Source: an uncultured Pelagibacteraceae bacterium (GTDB taxonomy: Bacteria > Pseudomonadota > Alphaproteobacteria > Pelagibacterales > Pelagibacteraceae). Taken from it: 39,846 nt of DNA. The stretch lies in NCBI GenBank assembly GCA_902604065.1, contig CACKXF010000011.1:1-39846 (forward strand), given 5' to 3'. Shown piece after piece: positions 23,689-31,544 of the stretch. Numbering within the stretch: position 1 is the first letter of the stretch; the number at the start of each line of letters is the position of its first letter. A program made the translations under genes and the position numbers. Below the pieces are notes generated by a model that was not told the origin of the DNA, made no database searches, and saw only the letters and a list, made by a program, of their open reading frames with translations.

Positions 23689-24314
23689 TAGTGCTCAAAT
23701 ACATCAAACTTGAATCCATTTTGATCAAGCTCAATTCTTGTATCTAAAAAGTTTATACATCTATTATAAATATCTATTCTATTTTCTCTTATAAGCATTT
23801 TTTCTAATTGAGATTTTATCTTGTGTAAATAAATTACATCATTAGCAGCGTACTCTAGTTGCTTATCCGAGAGCTCATTAATATCTTTATTCCAGTCTGA
23901 GCTACCTTGTCTTTTGTCTAAAGATTTATTGCAAAATTCGTAAACTAAATTTTTTAAACCATGTTGATCAGTGTATGTCCTTACTACTTTAGAGGCAATT
24001 TTTGTATCGAAGATATTCTTTATTTTGCATTTTAAAAAATATTCAAGAGCATTTTTATCAAATCTCAAAAAATGCCCAATTTTTATAATTTTACGATTTT
24101 CTAGTACTGAAACTAAATTAGGTGACTTATAGTTTTTTCTATCTGGTTGAATTATATATACTTCTCCATCTTCTCCACATATTTGAATTAGACTCAACTT
24201 ATCTCTTTCCGGGATTTGTAGGCCAGTAGCTTCTGTATCTATAGCAACACTCTCTTTAAATGAATTAGCTATTTCGGGAGTAATGTCACCTTTCAATCTA
24301 TGAATTTTTACCAT
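23688..24314 (-). CDS. rnd: Ribonuclease D-type 3'-5' exonuclease (catalytic domain only)
   Basis: DEDD-family exonuclease acting on the 3' ends of stable RNAs. The first catalytic motif AIDTEATGL is near residue 25, the middle motif (HFLRFDKNAL) near residue 100, and YAANDVIYL carries the third with the DEDDy Tyr. At 208 aa it lacks the HRDC domains of E. coli RNase D (375 aa), as do many short alphaproteobacterial homologues, so this is not seen as a truncation. It is the first gene of the long minus-strand operon; only 14 bases separate its start codon from that of the divergent epimerase gene. Confidence 0.88.
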   Translation of the reverse strand: MVKIHRLKGDITPEIANSFKESVAIDTEATGLQIPERDKLSLIQICGEDGEVYIIQPDRKNYKSPNLVSVLENRKIIKIGHFLRFDKNALEYFLKCKIKNIFDTKIASKVVRTYTDQHGLKNLVYEFCNKSLDKRQGSSDWNKDINELSDKQLEYAANDVIYLHKIKSQLEKMLIRENRIDIYNRCINFLDTRIELDQNGFKFDVFEH

Positions 24315-24328
24315 ATTATCTAACTACC

Positions 24329-25276
24329 ATGAACAATTACCCAATAGCAACAATCCTTGGTGGTGGTGGATTTATAGGACGATATCTTGTTCGAAATTTG
24401 ACGAATAAACACTATAGGTGCATCATTCCTACAAGAAAGGCCTTTCAAAAGGGCTATCTAAAGACACAAGCTACACCAGGCGCTATAGAGTTGATTGATT
24501 TCAATGCAAAAAATTTTGATAAAATAGAGGAAGCTATCAGCAATTCCGACGTAGTAATTAATCTAATAGGAATATTGTTTGAAAACAGAAAGCAAAAATT
24601 TACAAAAATTCATTCAGATATCCCAGATATCATTTCAAGATTATGCGAGAAGTATAAAGTAAAAAAATATATTCATGTTTCTGCAATAGGAGCCAACAAA
24701 GATTCAAAATCTGCATATCAAAGATCTAAATTTGCCGGAGAAGAAAAATCTCTAATAAACTTTAAAAACACAGTTATTATAAGACCAAGTGTTGTATGTG
24801 GACCTGAAGATAACTTTACAAATTTATTTTCAAAATTAAGTTTTTCACCAGTAATTCCAATTGTGGGAATAAATTACAAATTTCAACCGATAATGGTAAC
24901 GGATGTAGCTGATGCTATTGTTAAAGCTATACAAACAAAAAAGAACGAGGGTAAAATTTACGAGATAGGTGGTCCCACAGTAATAAGTTTCGGTGATATG
25001 GTAAAATCTATAATGAAAACTATTAATAAAAAAAGATTTGTTATAGAGATGCCTATGACTATAGCCAAAATACAAAGTTCAATTTTAAGCTTATTACCAA
25101 TCCCGCCAGTCTTAACGAGAGATCAGTGCGAAATTTTATCAGAAGCTGATAACGTTGTTTCAAATAAAGAGCTTACAATTAGTGATTTAGAGATAAAGCC
25201 AAAAGATGTTGAACAAGCTATGGAAAAATGGTTGTGGCGTTATCGTGATGGAGGGCAATTCGCAAAAGCAAAATGA
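24329..25276 (+). CDS. NDUFA9-like NAD(P)-binding epimerase-family protein
   Basis: Atypical short-chain dehydrogenase/epimerase related to complex I subunit NDUFA9. The nucleotide-binding GGGGFIGRYLV is near residue 11, and VINLIGILFENR and the YQRSKFAGE (Y-x3-K) are in place. Family members in Alphaproteobacteria are associated with complex I or ubiquinone metabolism, but catalytic activity is uncertain. Length 315 aa. It overlaps the next gene by four bases (ATGA). Its start codon is 14 bases from the divergent rnd start, so its promoter must lie inside rnd. Confidence 0.82.
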   Translation: MNNYPIATILGGGGFIGRYLVRNLTNKHYRCIIPTRKAFQKGYLKTQATPGAIELIDFNAKNFDKIEEAISNSDVVINLIGILFENRKQKFTKIHSDIPDIISRLCEKYKVKKYIHVSAIGANKDSKSAYQRSKFAGEEKSLINFKNTVIIRPSVVCGPEDNFTNLFSKLSFSPVIPIVGINYKFQPIMVTDVADAIVKAIQTKKNEGKIYEIGGPTVISFGDMVKSIMKTINKKRFVIEMPMTIAKIQSSILSLLPIPPVLTRDQCEILSEADNVVSNKELTISDLEIKPKDVEQAMEKWLWRYRDGGQFAKAK

Positions 25277-25620
25277 AGAGTTTAAGTTTATTTTCAGGTT
25301 ATATTTTTTTAATTCTAGCCATTGCTAGCGGGATACTTTCAAACGGTTTTTTAAAAACAACTGCAGGTTTTACTAAATTTAACCCGACTTTATTTTGCAT
25401 CTTAAGCATAATTTTTTGTATTTTCTGTTTATCAAAAGCTATGTCAGTAATTCCTGTAGGATTTACTTATGCAACTTACGGAGCACTCACTATTACAGCA
25501 GTAACGTTATTTGGTATTTTTAAATATCAACAAACCCCAAACATTTATGGAATACTAGGAATAGGATTTATTGTTGTTGGAGTTATTCTCTTAAACACTT
25601 TAGGAAAACTTAAATCATGA
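25273..25620 (+). CDS. SMR-fold small membrane protein without the essential Glu
   Basis: 115 aa with four membrane segments and the pattern of the small multidrug resistance (EmrE) family: YIFLILAIASGILS in helix 1, GFTKFNPT in the first loop, IPVGFTYATYGALTI in helix 3 and a GIGFIVVGVILLN helix 4. EmrE depends on Glu14 in helix 1 for proton and drug binding; here the aligned residue is Gly20 (or Ser19), and the whole protein has no Asp or Glu. It therefore cannot be a typical proton-coupled exporter. It may be a non-catalytic partner, a lipid-carrier flippase-like protein or something new. It overlaps the genes on both sides by four bases. Confidence 0.75.
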   Translation: MKSLSLFSGYIFLILAIASGILSNGFLKTTAGFTKFNPTLFCILSIIFCIFCLSKAMSVIPVGFTYATYGALTITAVTLFGIFKYQQTPNIYGILGIGFIVVGVILLNTLGKLKS

Positions 25621-25847
25621 TGACATTATTATTTTTATCGTTAGCTGTAATTATTGCAATCGTTGTTATTCTAGTTTCTGCAAAATTTATCAAAGCTGGA
25701 TTTGATGCTAGAGGCGAAGTAAAAGAGCAGCAAAGAAATGAAAATGTTAGTCAAGAAGATGAGGAGATTTTAGACAAGTTAAAAGATAAAAATTTATCTC
25801 CTGAAGATCTTAAAAAAATTTATGAAGATCTCCAGAAGAAAAAATAG
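25617..25847 (+). CDS. Small membrane-anchored protein with charged tail, 76 aa
   Basis: An N-terminal membrane segment (residues 3-22, LLFLSLAVIIAIVVILVSA) is followed by an acidic-basic soluble tail rich in Glu, Lys and Asp. The tail ends with a short helical segment LSPEDLKKIYEDLQKKK that resembles short oligomerisation or docking helices. Either of two adjacent Met codons may start it (ATGATG); the first overlaps the stop of the SMR-like gene. No family is recognised. Third and last gene of the operon beginning with the NDUFA9-like protein. Confidence 0.7.
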   Translation: MMTLLFLSLAVIIAIVVILVSAKFIKAGFDARGEVKEQQRNENVSQEDEEILDKLKDKNLSPEDLKKIYEDLQKKK

Positions 25848-25856
25848 TTTTACTAA

Positions 25857-26825
25857 TTAATATAATCCCTTAGGAATTATAAAGTAATGAATTGCTAGCA
25901 CAATTGCCACTGAAACACTTAAGCCAAATATCATTTTCACAAAGTCTTTTCCTATGAGTGGAAACACATATTTGAATTTATAGTCTTTATTCATTGTAGA
26001 AATTGCTAGTTCTCTTCCACACAACAATCCAACAAATACCCATGTTGTTGACATTGGAAGATCATTTAATTCTTTAAAATAGAATAATACTGCAGCATAA
26101 ATAACGTTTATTATTGTTGCTGATCTAGCGTACCTTGTACCAGTTTTTTCTAAGACCACTTTATGTATTGGACCACCTCTAATGTAGAAGATGTAAAAAA
26201 GTAAGGCTGTAAAATATGCCAATACAATTAAAAGTAATGAAATATCTAATTGTCTAGGTAAGTATACAGCAATGTTTGCAACATCATGTGATAACCAGAC
26301 CCACCATAACCAGCCGGATGATACCCAAACTGAATTACGCCAAAATGCAATCCATTTTTCACCTTTAACTTCATCTAATTTTTCATTTATGAATTTTGAA
26401 ACTGCTATCCAGCAGAAGTAAGCAACTGTTGCTGCTATACCATAACCTACAATACTTTTTACAAGCATTTTCTCTAAAACTATTGTTGAGGCAAATGCAG
26501 ATAAAACTAAAAAAGTTGTAGATACAGGAATACCAATTTTTGTTAGTAGCAATAGAATTGCCGGAGCAACTGCGTGGTACCATTGTATTTCTTGGAAAGG
26601 TATTCTAGTTAGTCTTCCATAAGAAATATCTCCATCATAACTGTACCAACCCCAAGTTATTGCAACAATCATTACTAGTGATGCAGTACTTGCTAGTGTG
26701 TACCATTTGAACCATTTTTGCTTTGAAGCAATAAACGTTCCAAGTGTTTGTATAGAGTCATTAGCGATTACACTGTAACCTGCTAAACCGAACCCTATAA
26801 TCGTGTATATTAACGTAAGTTCCAT
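25857..26825 (-). CDS. PiT-family-like inorganic ion transporter
   Basis: 322 aa, about nine to ten membrane segments in two halves that resemble each other in reverse, as in PiT phosphate permeases. The first half has VIANDSIQTLGT (ND at 22-23) and IPVST (99-103). The second half has LSHDVANIA (HD at 180-181, N184) and LPMSTT (256-261). Standard PiT proteins carry GANDVAN-x2-GT in both halves; here each half keeps only part, so substrate or coupling may differ. Phosphate is the default guess and not proven. AAAGGA seven bases before the ATG is a clear ribosome-binding site. The upstream 267-base region contains no gene. Confidence 0.72.
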   Translation of the reverse strand: MELTLIYTIIGFGLAGYSVIANDSIQTLGTFIASKQKWFKWYTLASTASLVMIVAITWGWYSYDGDISYGRLTRIPFQEIQWYHAVAPAILLLLTKIGIPVSTTFLVLSAFASTIVLEKMLVKSIVGYGIAATVAYFCWIAVSKFINEKLDEVKGEKWIAFWRNSVWVSSGWLWWVWLSHDVANIAVYLPRQLDISLLLIVLAYFTALLFYIFYIRGGPIHKVVLEKTGTRYARSATIINVIYAAVLFYFKELNDLPMSTTWVFVGLLCGRELAISTMNKDYKFKYVFPLIGKDFVKMIFGLSVSVAIVLAIHYFIIPKGLY

Positions 26826-27092
26826 ATTATTTCCTTTTTGTCATTTTTTTATTGTTATTCTTGACGTCCGAATCATCTTTCATGAATTAATTTTATAACT
26901 TATTAGAAAACTTTATCTATTAAAGAATTTATTTATTTTTTTTTGGAAAGGGCCTTGGATCGTTTATAAAAATTTTTTGACATAATGCAAACTTATTTTC
27001 TGTAAAATTAAAAATTACCTTAACAAATTAAATAACATTATATTTCAATAAATTAATTTTAAAAAAATGTTTCACACGTTCATTTCACAAGG

Positions 27093-27743
27093 TTATTTGT
27101 ATGAAAAAATTTTTTTAATTACAAATAAAGCGATTAAGGCACCGAGTATTTCCGCAATTATATAACTAGGAGTATTTAAATAGTTTATACCTGTAAATGT
27201 ATCAGTAAAAGTTCTTGCTAATGCAACCGCAGGGTTAGCAAAAGAGGTTGATGAAGTAAACCAGTAGCCAGCAGTAATATAAGTTGCAACTGATGCAGCT
27301 ACAGAAGTTGAGCCTTTTTTTAATGAGCCAAATATAATAAAAATTAAACCAAAAGTAGCAATAAGCTCTGCAACAAAAATATTAATTCCAGGTCTTATCT
27401 TTCTAGATAATTCTATCGGAGGCAAATCAAACATAAAGTTCGCAAGCATTACGCCCAATAAACATCCTAAAATTTGCGCACATATATAAGTAAAAATTAA
27501 ATCTTTTTTAATTTTTTTTGTGAAATACATCGCCATCGTAACAACGGGATTAAAGTGAGCCCCAGAAATATTTGCGATTGAATTAATTAAAACAAATAAA
27601 CCAGCACCAGTAGCTAGAGTATTAGCTAATAACATTACCGCAAAATCTCTAGTTAAGTTTTGAGCCATTATTCCAGAACCAACAATGACCATGACTAAAA
27701 AAGCACTACCTATAAATTCACCAATAAATATTCTATTTTTCAT
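27093..27743 (-). CDS. Aquaporin / MIP-family channel
   Basis: Six-helix channel for water or small neutral solutes. Both pore motifs are visible: NPV in ISGAHFNPVVTM in the first half and NPA in SFANPAVALART in the second, each preceding a half-helix. The Arg after the second motif (ALART) is the selectivity-filter Arg. The length of 216 aa is typical of short bacterial members. The NPV variant and Ala-rich flanks resemble the AqpS-type channels known near arsenic genes in some Alphaproteobacteria, but no ars gene is seen here. Its start overlaps the stop of the 74-aa gene by one base (TAATG). Confidence 0.9.
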   Translation of the reverse strand: MKNRIFIGEFIGSAFLVMVIVGSGIMAQNLTRDFAVMLLANTLATGAGLFVLINSIANISGAHFNPVVTMAMYFTKKIKKDLIFTYICAQILGCLLGVMLANFMFDLPPIELSRKIRPGINIFVAELIATFGLIFIIFGSLKKGSTSVAASVATYITAGYWFTSSTSFANPAVALARTFTDTFTGINYLNTPSYIIAEILGALIALFVIKKIFSYK

Positions 27744-27967
27744 TAAAACAACAATTGATAAAACCCAATTATAAATAAAGGTATTTGCAACCCAAAGTTT
27801 GTAAGTATAGCTTTATCTTTTGATAAAAAACCAGCTACCGTCCAGCCTACAACTCCAGCTCCATGAAACATTATATTAATTGGATACATATTTAAGTTAG
27901 TTAATAATATACCTGTTAAGACTAAAAAAGTGCTTAACCATTTAAGGTATTTTTTTATGAAATTCAT
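27743..27967 (-). CDS. Small two-span membrane protein, 74 aa
   Basis: Two to three hydrophobic stretches (WLSTFLVLTGILLTNLNMYP, HGAGVVGWTVAGFL and IPLFIIGFYQLLF) with a short KDK connector. I cannot name a family with confidence. It lies between gcrA (15 bases) and the aquaporin (one-base overlap), so the three form one operon. The asymmetric position next to a channel suggests a membrane accessory protein, which is inference. Confidence 0.7.
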   Translation of the reverse strand: MNFIKKYLKWLSTFLVLTGILLTNLNMYPINIMFHGAGVVGWTVAGFLSKDKAILTNFGLQIPLFIIGFYQLLF

Positions 27968-27982
27968 ATGGTTAGAATATTG

Positions 27983-28489
27983 TTAACCTGCAGACTTAAC
28001 TTTTTTCTCAATAAATTCTGGTACTTCATCATCCTTATCCAGAACATCCTCTTTTTGACCTTTAGGTTGAAATGCGTATAAAACGTGTAATTTACAATAG
28101 GGAAAATCTTCTTCTGGTTTTCTACCGCAGAAATAAAAACTCTCCTCATTTGGATGACCTATAGGCCATTTACAAGTTTTTTCAGTTAAGTCTTCAAGAG
28201 ACTTAGGGTTCTCAGGTTCAAAATTTTTATCTAGTAATATTGATTGAAATTTTTGTTTTCTTGTTAGTGGTTGTTGAGAAGGTCTCCTTTGGATTTTATT
28301 TTGGCCTGAACTAGTTCCTGAAGTATGTGAACTTTTAGAAGGAGCTCTTGCTTCTAGATTTAATCTATGAGCTTTTCCAATTACCGCATTCCTTGTCGTA
28401 TCCCCTAACATCTCAGCAATTTGACTAGCGGTATGACCCTTTTTCCAAAGTTCCTTTAATTTTTGTACTTTTTCGTCAGTCCAACTCAT
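27983..28489 (-). CDS. gcrA: GcrA-type cell cycle regulator
   Basis: Alphaproteobacterial sigma-70-associated transcription factor that in Caulobacter acts with CcrM methylation. The N-terminal helix-turn-helix begins MSWTDEKVQKLKELW and continues TASQIAEMLG and TRNAVIGKAHRL. A variable basic linker (about residues 48-95) follows. The C-terminal sigma-binding domain has the family's Cys/His pattern: CKWPIGHP, FYFCGR and PYCKLH. The length of 168 aa is normal. The 147-base region in front contains three inverted repeats (separate entry). It heads an operon with a small membrane protein and an aquaporin. Confidence 0.93.
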   Translation of the reverse strand: MSWTDEKVQKLKELWKKGHTASQIAEMLGDTTRNAVIGKAHRLNLEARAPSKSSHTSGTSSGQNKIQRRPSQQPLTRKQKFQSILLDKNFEPENPKSLEDLTEKTCKWPIGHPNEESFYFCGRKPEEDFPYCKLHVLYAFQPKGQKEDVLDKDDEVPEFIEKKVKSAG

Positions 28490-28500
28490 AATTCAACTTA

Positions 28501-28575
28501 TACTATATATAGTAGATTAATAAAATATAAATACAGTATTTAGTGTTTATTTAGCTTTTTCAAACATAAAAAGCT
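28501..28575. repeat. Three inverted repeats in the gcrA/permease divergent region
   Basis: TACTATATATAGTA (28501-28514) is a perfect palindrome. TAAATAC-A-GTATTTA (28528-28542) is perfect around one base. AGCTTTTT-N7-AAAAAGCT (28553-28575) has an eight-base arm and could form an RNA hairpin. The first lies 12 bases from the gcrA start codon, where a -10 region or operator would fall. No T-tract follows the third on either strand in a position to terminate a gene. Confidence 0.45.
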
Positions 28576-28639
28576 CATAGTCTGAGGGTAACTAGAGTTT
28601 TACACAGTTTTTTCATAATTTAAAGTTATAAGACTATTG

Positions 28640-29452
28640 ATGGTTGAAATATCTGGAAAATATAAAATTGGAACAAGAAGATTTGGTTCAATTAATTGGA
28701 TAGGTGCCTGGACACTTTATAAAAAAGAAGTGTTAAGATTTCTTATTGTCTGGATACAAACTTTATTTTCTCCTCTTATTACATCCCTTTTGTTTTTATC
28801 CGTTTTATCTTTAGCTATTGGTAATGATAGAGGAGATGTTTTAGGTGTTCCTTTTATTGTTTTTCTTGCACCAGGTTTAATAGCGATGCAAATTATTCAA
28901 CAAGCGTTTTCTCACTCATCATCTTCATTTATGATTGGAAAAATTCAAGGAAACATTGTGGATTTATTATACGCACCTTTATCTGCAGGAGAAGTGACTT
29001 TAGCTGTAACTCTTGCTTCAGTTACGAGAAGTGTATTAATTGCGGCTATTTCATTATTAGTATTTTATTTATTTATTGATTTAGAAATTAAAAATTTTAT
29101 AACTTTAATATCTTTTACTCTGTTATCAGCTTTTTCTCTTGGGGCTCTTGGAATAATCGCAGGACTTTGGGCAGAAAAATTCGATCATATGGCCACCGTC
29201 ACTAACTTTGTTATAATTCCATTATCTTTTTTATCTGGCACTTTTTATTCAATTGAAAGACTTCCGGAAATATTACAAATCATTAGCAAAGCCAATCCTT
29301 TTTTTTATATGATTGATGGATTTAGATATAGCTTTTTAGGGCAATCAGACGGCTCTATTCCTTTTGGTCTTGTTTATTTATCTATCTTAAGTTTATTAGT
29401 ATGGTTTATTGCTTATATTTTGTATAAAAAAGGATATAAATTAAAATCTTAA
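28640..29452 (+). CDS. ABC-2 type transporter permease
   Basis: Six-helix inner-membrane permease of the ABC-2 family (polysaccharide/drug/lipid export). A cytoplasmic amphipathic N-terminus with WTLYKKEVLRFL precedes the first helix, as in NodJ/KpsM-type permeases. The conserved LSGTFYSIERLPEILQ segment near the second-last helix is diagnostic. The track starts at a TTG (28637); the adjacent ATG at 28640 is the simpler choice. No ATPase gene is adjacent: argD follows after two bases. Its ATPase partner must be encoded elsewhere. Confidence 0.88.
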   Translation: MVEISGKYKIGTRRFGSINWIGAWTLYKKEVLRFLIVWIQTLFSPLITSLLFLSVLSLAIGNDRGDVLGVPFIVFLAPGLIAMQIIQQAFSHSSSSFMIGKIQGNIVDLLYAPLSAGEVTLAVTLASVTRSVLIAAISLLVFYLFIDLEIKNFITLISFTLLSAFSLGALGIIAGLWAEKFDHMATVTNFVIIPLSFLSGTFYSIERLPEILQIISKANPFFYMIDGFRYSFLGQSDGSIPFGLVYLSILSLLVWFIAYILYKKGYKLKS

Positions 29453-29454
29453 AA

Positions 29455-30621
29455 ATGAGCGCCATTTTACAAACATACAATAGAAAAAAAATATCTTTTA
29501 GAAGAGGAAAAGGTTCTTATCTTTATTCAAATAATGGAAAAAAATATTTAGATTTTGTACAAGGTATTGCAGTAAATAGCTTAGGTCACAGCCACCCTCA
29601 TTTAATAAAAGCAATAAATTCTCAATCAAAAAAACTTTGGCACGTTTCTAATGCTTTTAATATCCCAGAGCAGGAAAAACTTGCGAAAAGATTAACCCAG
29701 AAAACATTTGCAAATTTTGTTGCTTTCCAAAATTCTGGAGCTGAAGCGACTGAGCTAGCTATAAAAATAGCGAGAAAATATTTTCATTCAAAAGGAAAAC
29801 CAAATAAAAACAGAATACTTTGTATAAATAATAGTTTTCACGGAAGAACCTTGGCGACTATTTTTGCAAGCAATAGTAAAAAAATGACAGAAGGTTTTGG
29901 CCCAAAAGTTGCAGGTTTCGATCACTTTATATTTGGAAATCATAAAGATTTAGAAAAAAAAATAACAAAAAAAACTGCAGCTATAATGATCGAAACAATA
30001 ATGGGAGAGGGAGGAATAAAAGTTATTCCAGATTTTTGTTTAAAAGGTCTCAGAAAACTTTGTAATAAGAAAAAGATACTTTTAATTTTAGATGAAGTTC
30101 AATGTGGAATAGGAAGATCAGGTAAATTCTTTGCTTTTGAATATGCAAATATAAAGCCAGATATAGTGCCAATTGCCAAGGGTATAGGCGGTGGATTTCC
30201 AATTGGAGCGTGTTTAGTAAACAAAAAAGTAGCATCAACGATGAAACCGGGGTCCCACGGAACTACATTTGGAGGCAATCCTTTAGCGATGAGTGTTGGA
30301 AATGCAGTTTTAGATGTTATTCTTAAAAAAAATTTTTTAAAAAACGTTAGAAATTTAAGTAAATATTTTAAAATAAAATTAAGCAACATTCATCATAATA
30401 ATCAAAAAGTAATTAGAGAAGTAAGAGGAACAGGTTTACTATTAGGATTGCAGCTAAAAGTGAACCAAGTAAAATTTATTGATAAATTAATGAAAGAAAA
30501 ATTACTTACCATCAGAGCTGCAGAAAATGTAGTGAGAATACTACCTCCTCTTAATGTTACAAAAAAAGAAATTGATCAAGCCGTGACAATTATAAATAAA
30601 GTATGTAATAGTTATAAATGA
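29455..30621 (+). CDS. argD: Acetylornithine aminotransferase
   Basis: PLP-dependent class III aminotransferase making N-acetylornithine in arginine synthesis; the same enzyme often also makes succinyl-diaminopimelate. NSGAEATELAIKIAR, ILDEVQCGIGRSG and the PLP-Lys segment AKGIGGGFPIGA are visible, as is GSHGTTFGGNPLA. The length of 388 aa is normal. It starts two bases after the ABC permease stop and overlaps argF by four bases. argD-argF adjacency supports the arginine role. Confidence 0.93.
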   Translation: MSAILQTYNRKKISFRRGKGSYLYSNNGKKYLDFVQGIAVNSLGHSHPHLIKAINSQSKKLWHVSNAFNIPEQEKLAKRLTQKTFANFVAFQNSGAEATELAIKIARKYFHSKGKPNKNRILCINNSFHGRTLATIFASNSKKMTEGFGPKVAGFDHFIFGNHKDLEKKITKKTAAIMIETIMGEGGIKVIPDFCLKGLRKLCNKKKILLILDEVQCGIGRSGKFFAFEYANIKPDIVPIAKGIGGGFPIGACLVNKKVASTMKPGSHGTTFGGNPLAMSVGNAVLDVILKKNFLKNVRNLSKYFKIKLSNIHHNNQKVIREVRGTGLLLGLQLKVNQVKFIDKLMKEKLLTIRAAENVVRILPPLNVTKKEIDQAVTIINKVCNSYK

Positions 30622-31544
30622 AAAACTTTTTAAATATTGCTGATCATTCTTCATCTTTGCTTAGAAATATAATCGAAGAGGCTAAAGATAGAAAAAGCAA
30701 AAGAGAAGGTCAGAATAAATCTTCTGTAGATAAAGATAAACCTTTGGATGGAAAATCAATGATAATGATTTTTGAAAAACCATCTACCAGAACAAGAATA
30801 TCTTTTGATTTAGCAATTAAACAACTTGGAGGGTCTTCAGTTATTCTGAATCCAGATGGAATACATTATGGCAAAGGGGATGAAAGTTTAAAAGACACGG
30901 CAAGAGTTTTATCAGAGTATGCTGATATACTTATGATAAGAACCTCTTCTCATAAAAATCTAGAGGAATTTTCAAAATACTCAACAGTACCTGTAATCAA
31001 TGGATTATCAGATCAAAGTCATCCATGTCAGGTTATGTCTGATATTTTAACTTTCGAAGAAAATAATGGAAATATAGAGGGAAAAACAATCTCGTGGATA
31101 GGAGATGGTAATAATAATATGTCTAACTCGTTTATAGAAGCTGCTGTAAAATTTAAGTTTAATCTAAATATTGGATGCCCTAAAAAATATAGTCCTAATA
31201 ATAAAATATTAAAATGGGCTTTGAAAAATAAATCTAAAATATTTGTAACAAAAGACCCTAAAGAAGCTGTAAAGAATGCAGATTGTATTATGACAGATAA
31301 GTGGGTTTCAATGAACGATAAAGTAAATAAAAAGGAGAAAAAAAAATCTCTTAAAGATTATCAAGTTAATAAAAAACTCTTGAAACTTGCTAAGAGCGAG
31401 TGTGTATTCATGCACTGCCTACCTGTTGGAAGAGGAGAAGAAGTTACTGACGATATAATAGATGGAAAAAAATCAGTAGTATGGCAACAAGCCTCTAATA
31501 GAGTTCATGCACAAAAAAGTATTGTTAATTGGTGTTTAAATTAA
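30618..31544 (+). CDS. argF: Ornithine carbamoyltransferase
   Basis: Transfers the carbamoyl group to ornithine to make citrulline. The carbamoyl-phosphate site STRTR is near residue 55 in FEKPSTRTRISFD. SHPCQVMSD carries the His and Gln of the second site, and FMHCLPVGRGEEV carries the catalytic Cys. The length of 308 aa is normal. It overlaps argD by four bases (ATGA). Its stop shares the four bases TTAA with the stop of the convergent cytochrome gene. Confidence 0.95.
   Translation: MKNFLNIADHSSSLLRNIIEEAKDRKSKREGQNKSSVDKDKPLDGKSMIMIFEKPSTRTRISFDLAIKQLGGSSVILNPDGIHYGKGDESLKDTARVLSEYADILMIRTSSHKNLEEFSKYSTVPVINGLSDQSHPCQVMSDILTFEENNGNIEGKTISWIGDGNNNMSNSFIEAAVKFKFNLNIGCPKKYSPNNKILKWALKNKSKIFVTKDPKEAVKNADCIMTDKWVSMNDKVNKKEKKKSLKDYQVNKKLLKLAKSECVFMHCLPVGRGEEVTDDIIDGKKSVVWQQASNRVHAQKSIVNWCLN

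Noticed and set aside
26827-26883. Possible 18-aa leader peptide (MKDDSDVKNNNKKMTKRK) ending one base before the PiT-like start
   Set aside because: No ribosome-binding site of its own and too short to exceed chance; kept only as a note because of its position.
26826-27092. Structured RNA or promoter in the 267-base gap before the PiT-like gene
   Set aside because: TTGACA occurs near 26978 on the plus strand but points toward an opposite-strand gene and lacks a good -10; no convincing stem-loop or known riboswitch core was seen.
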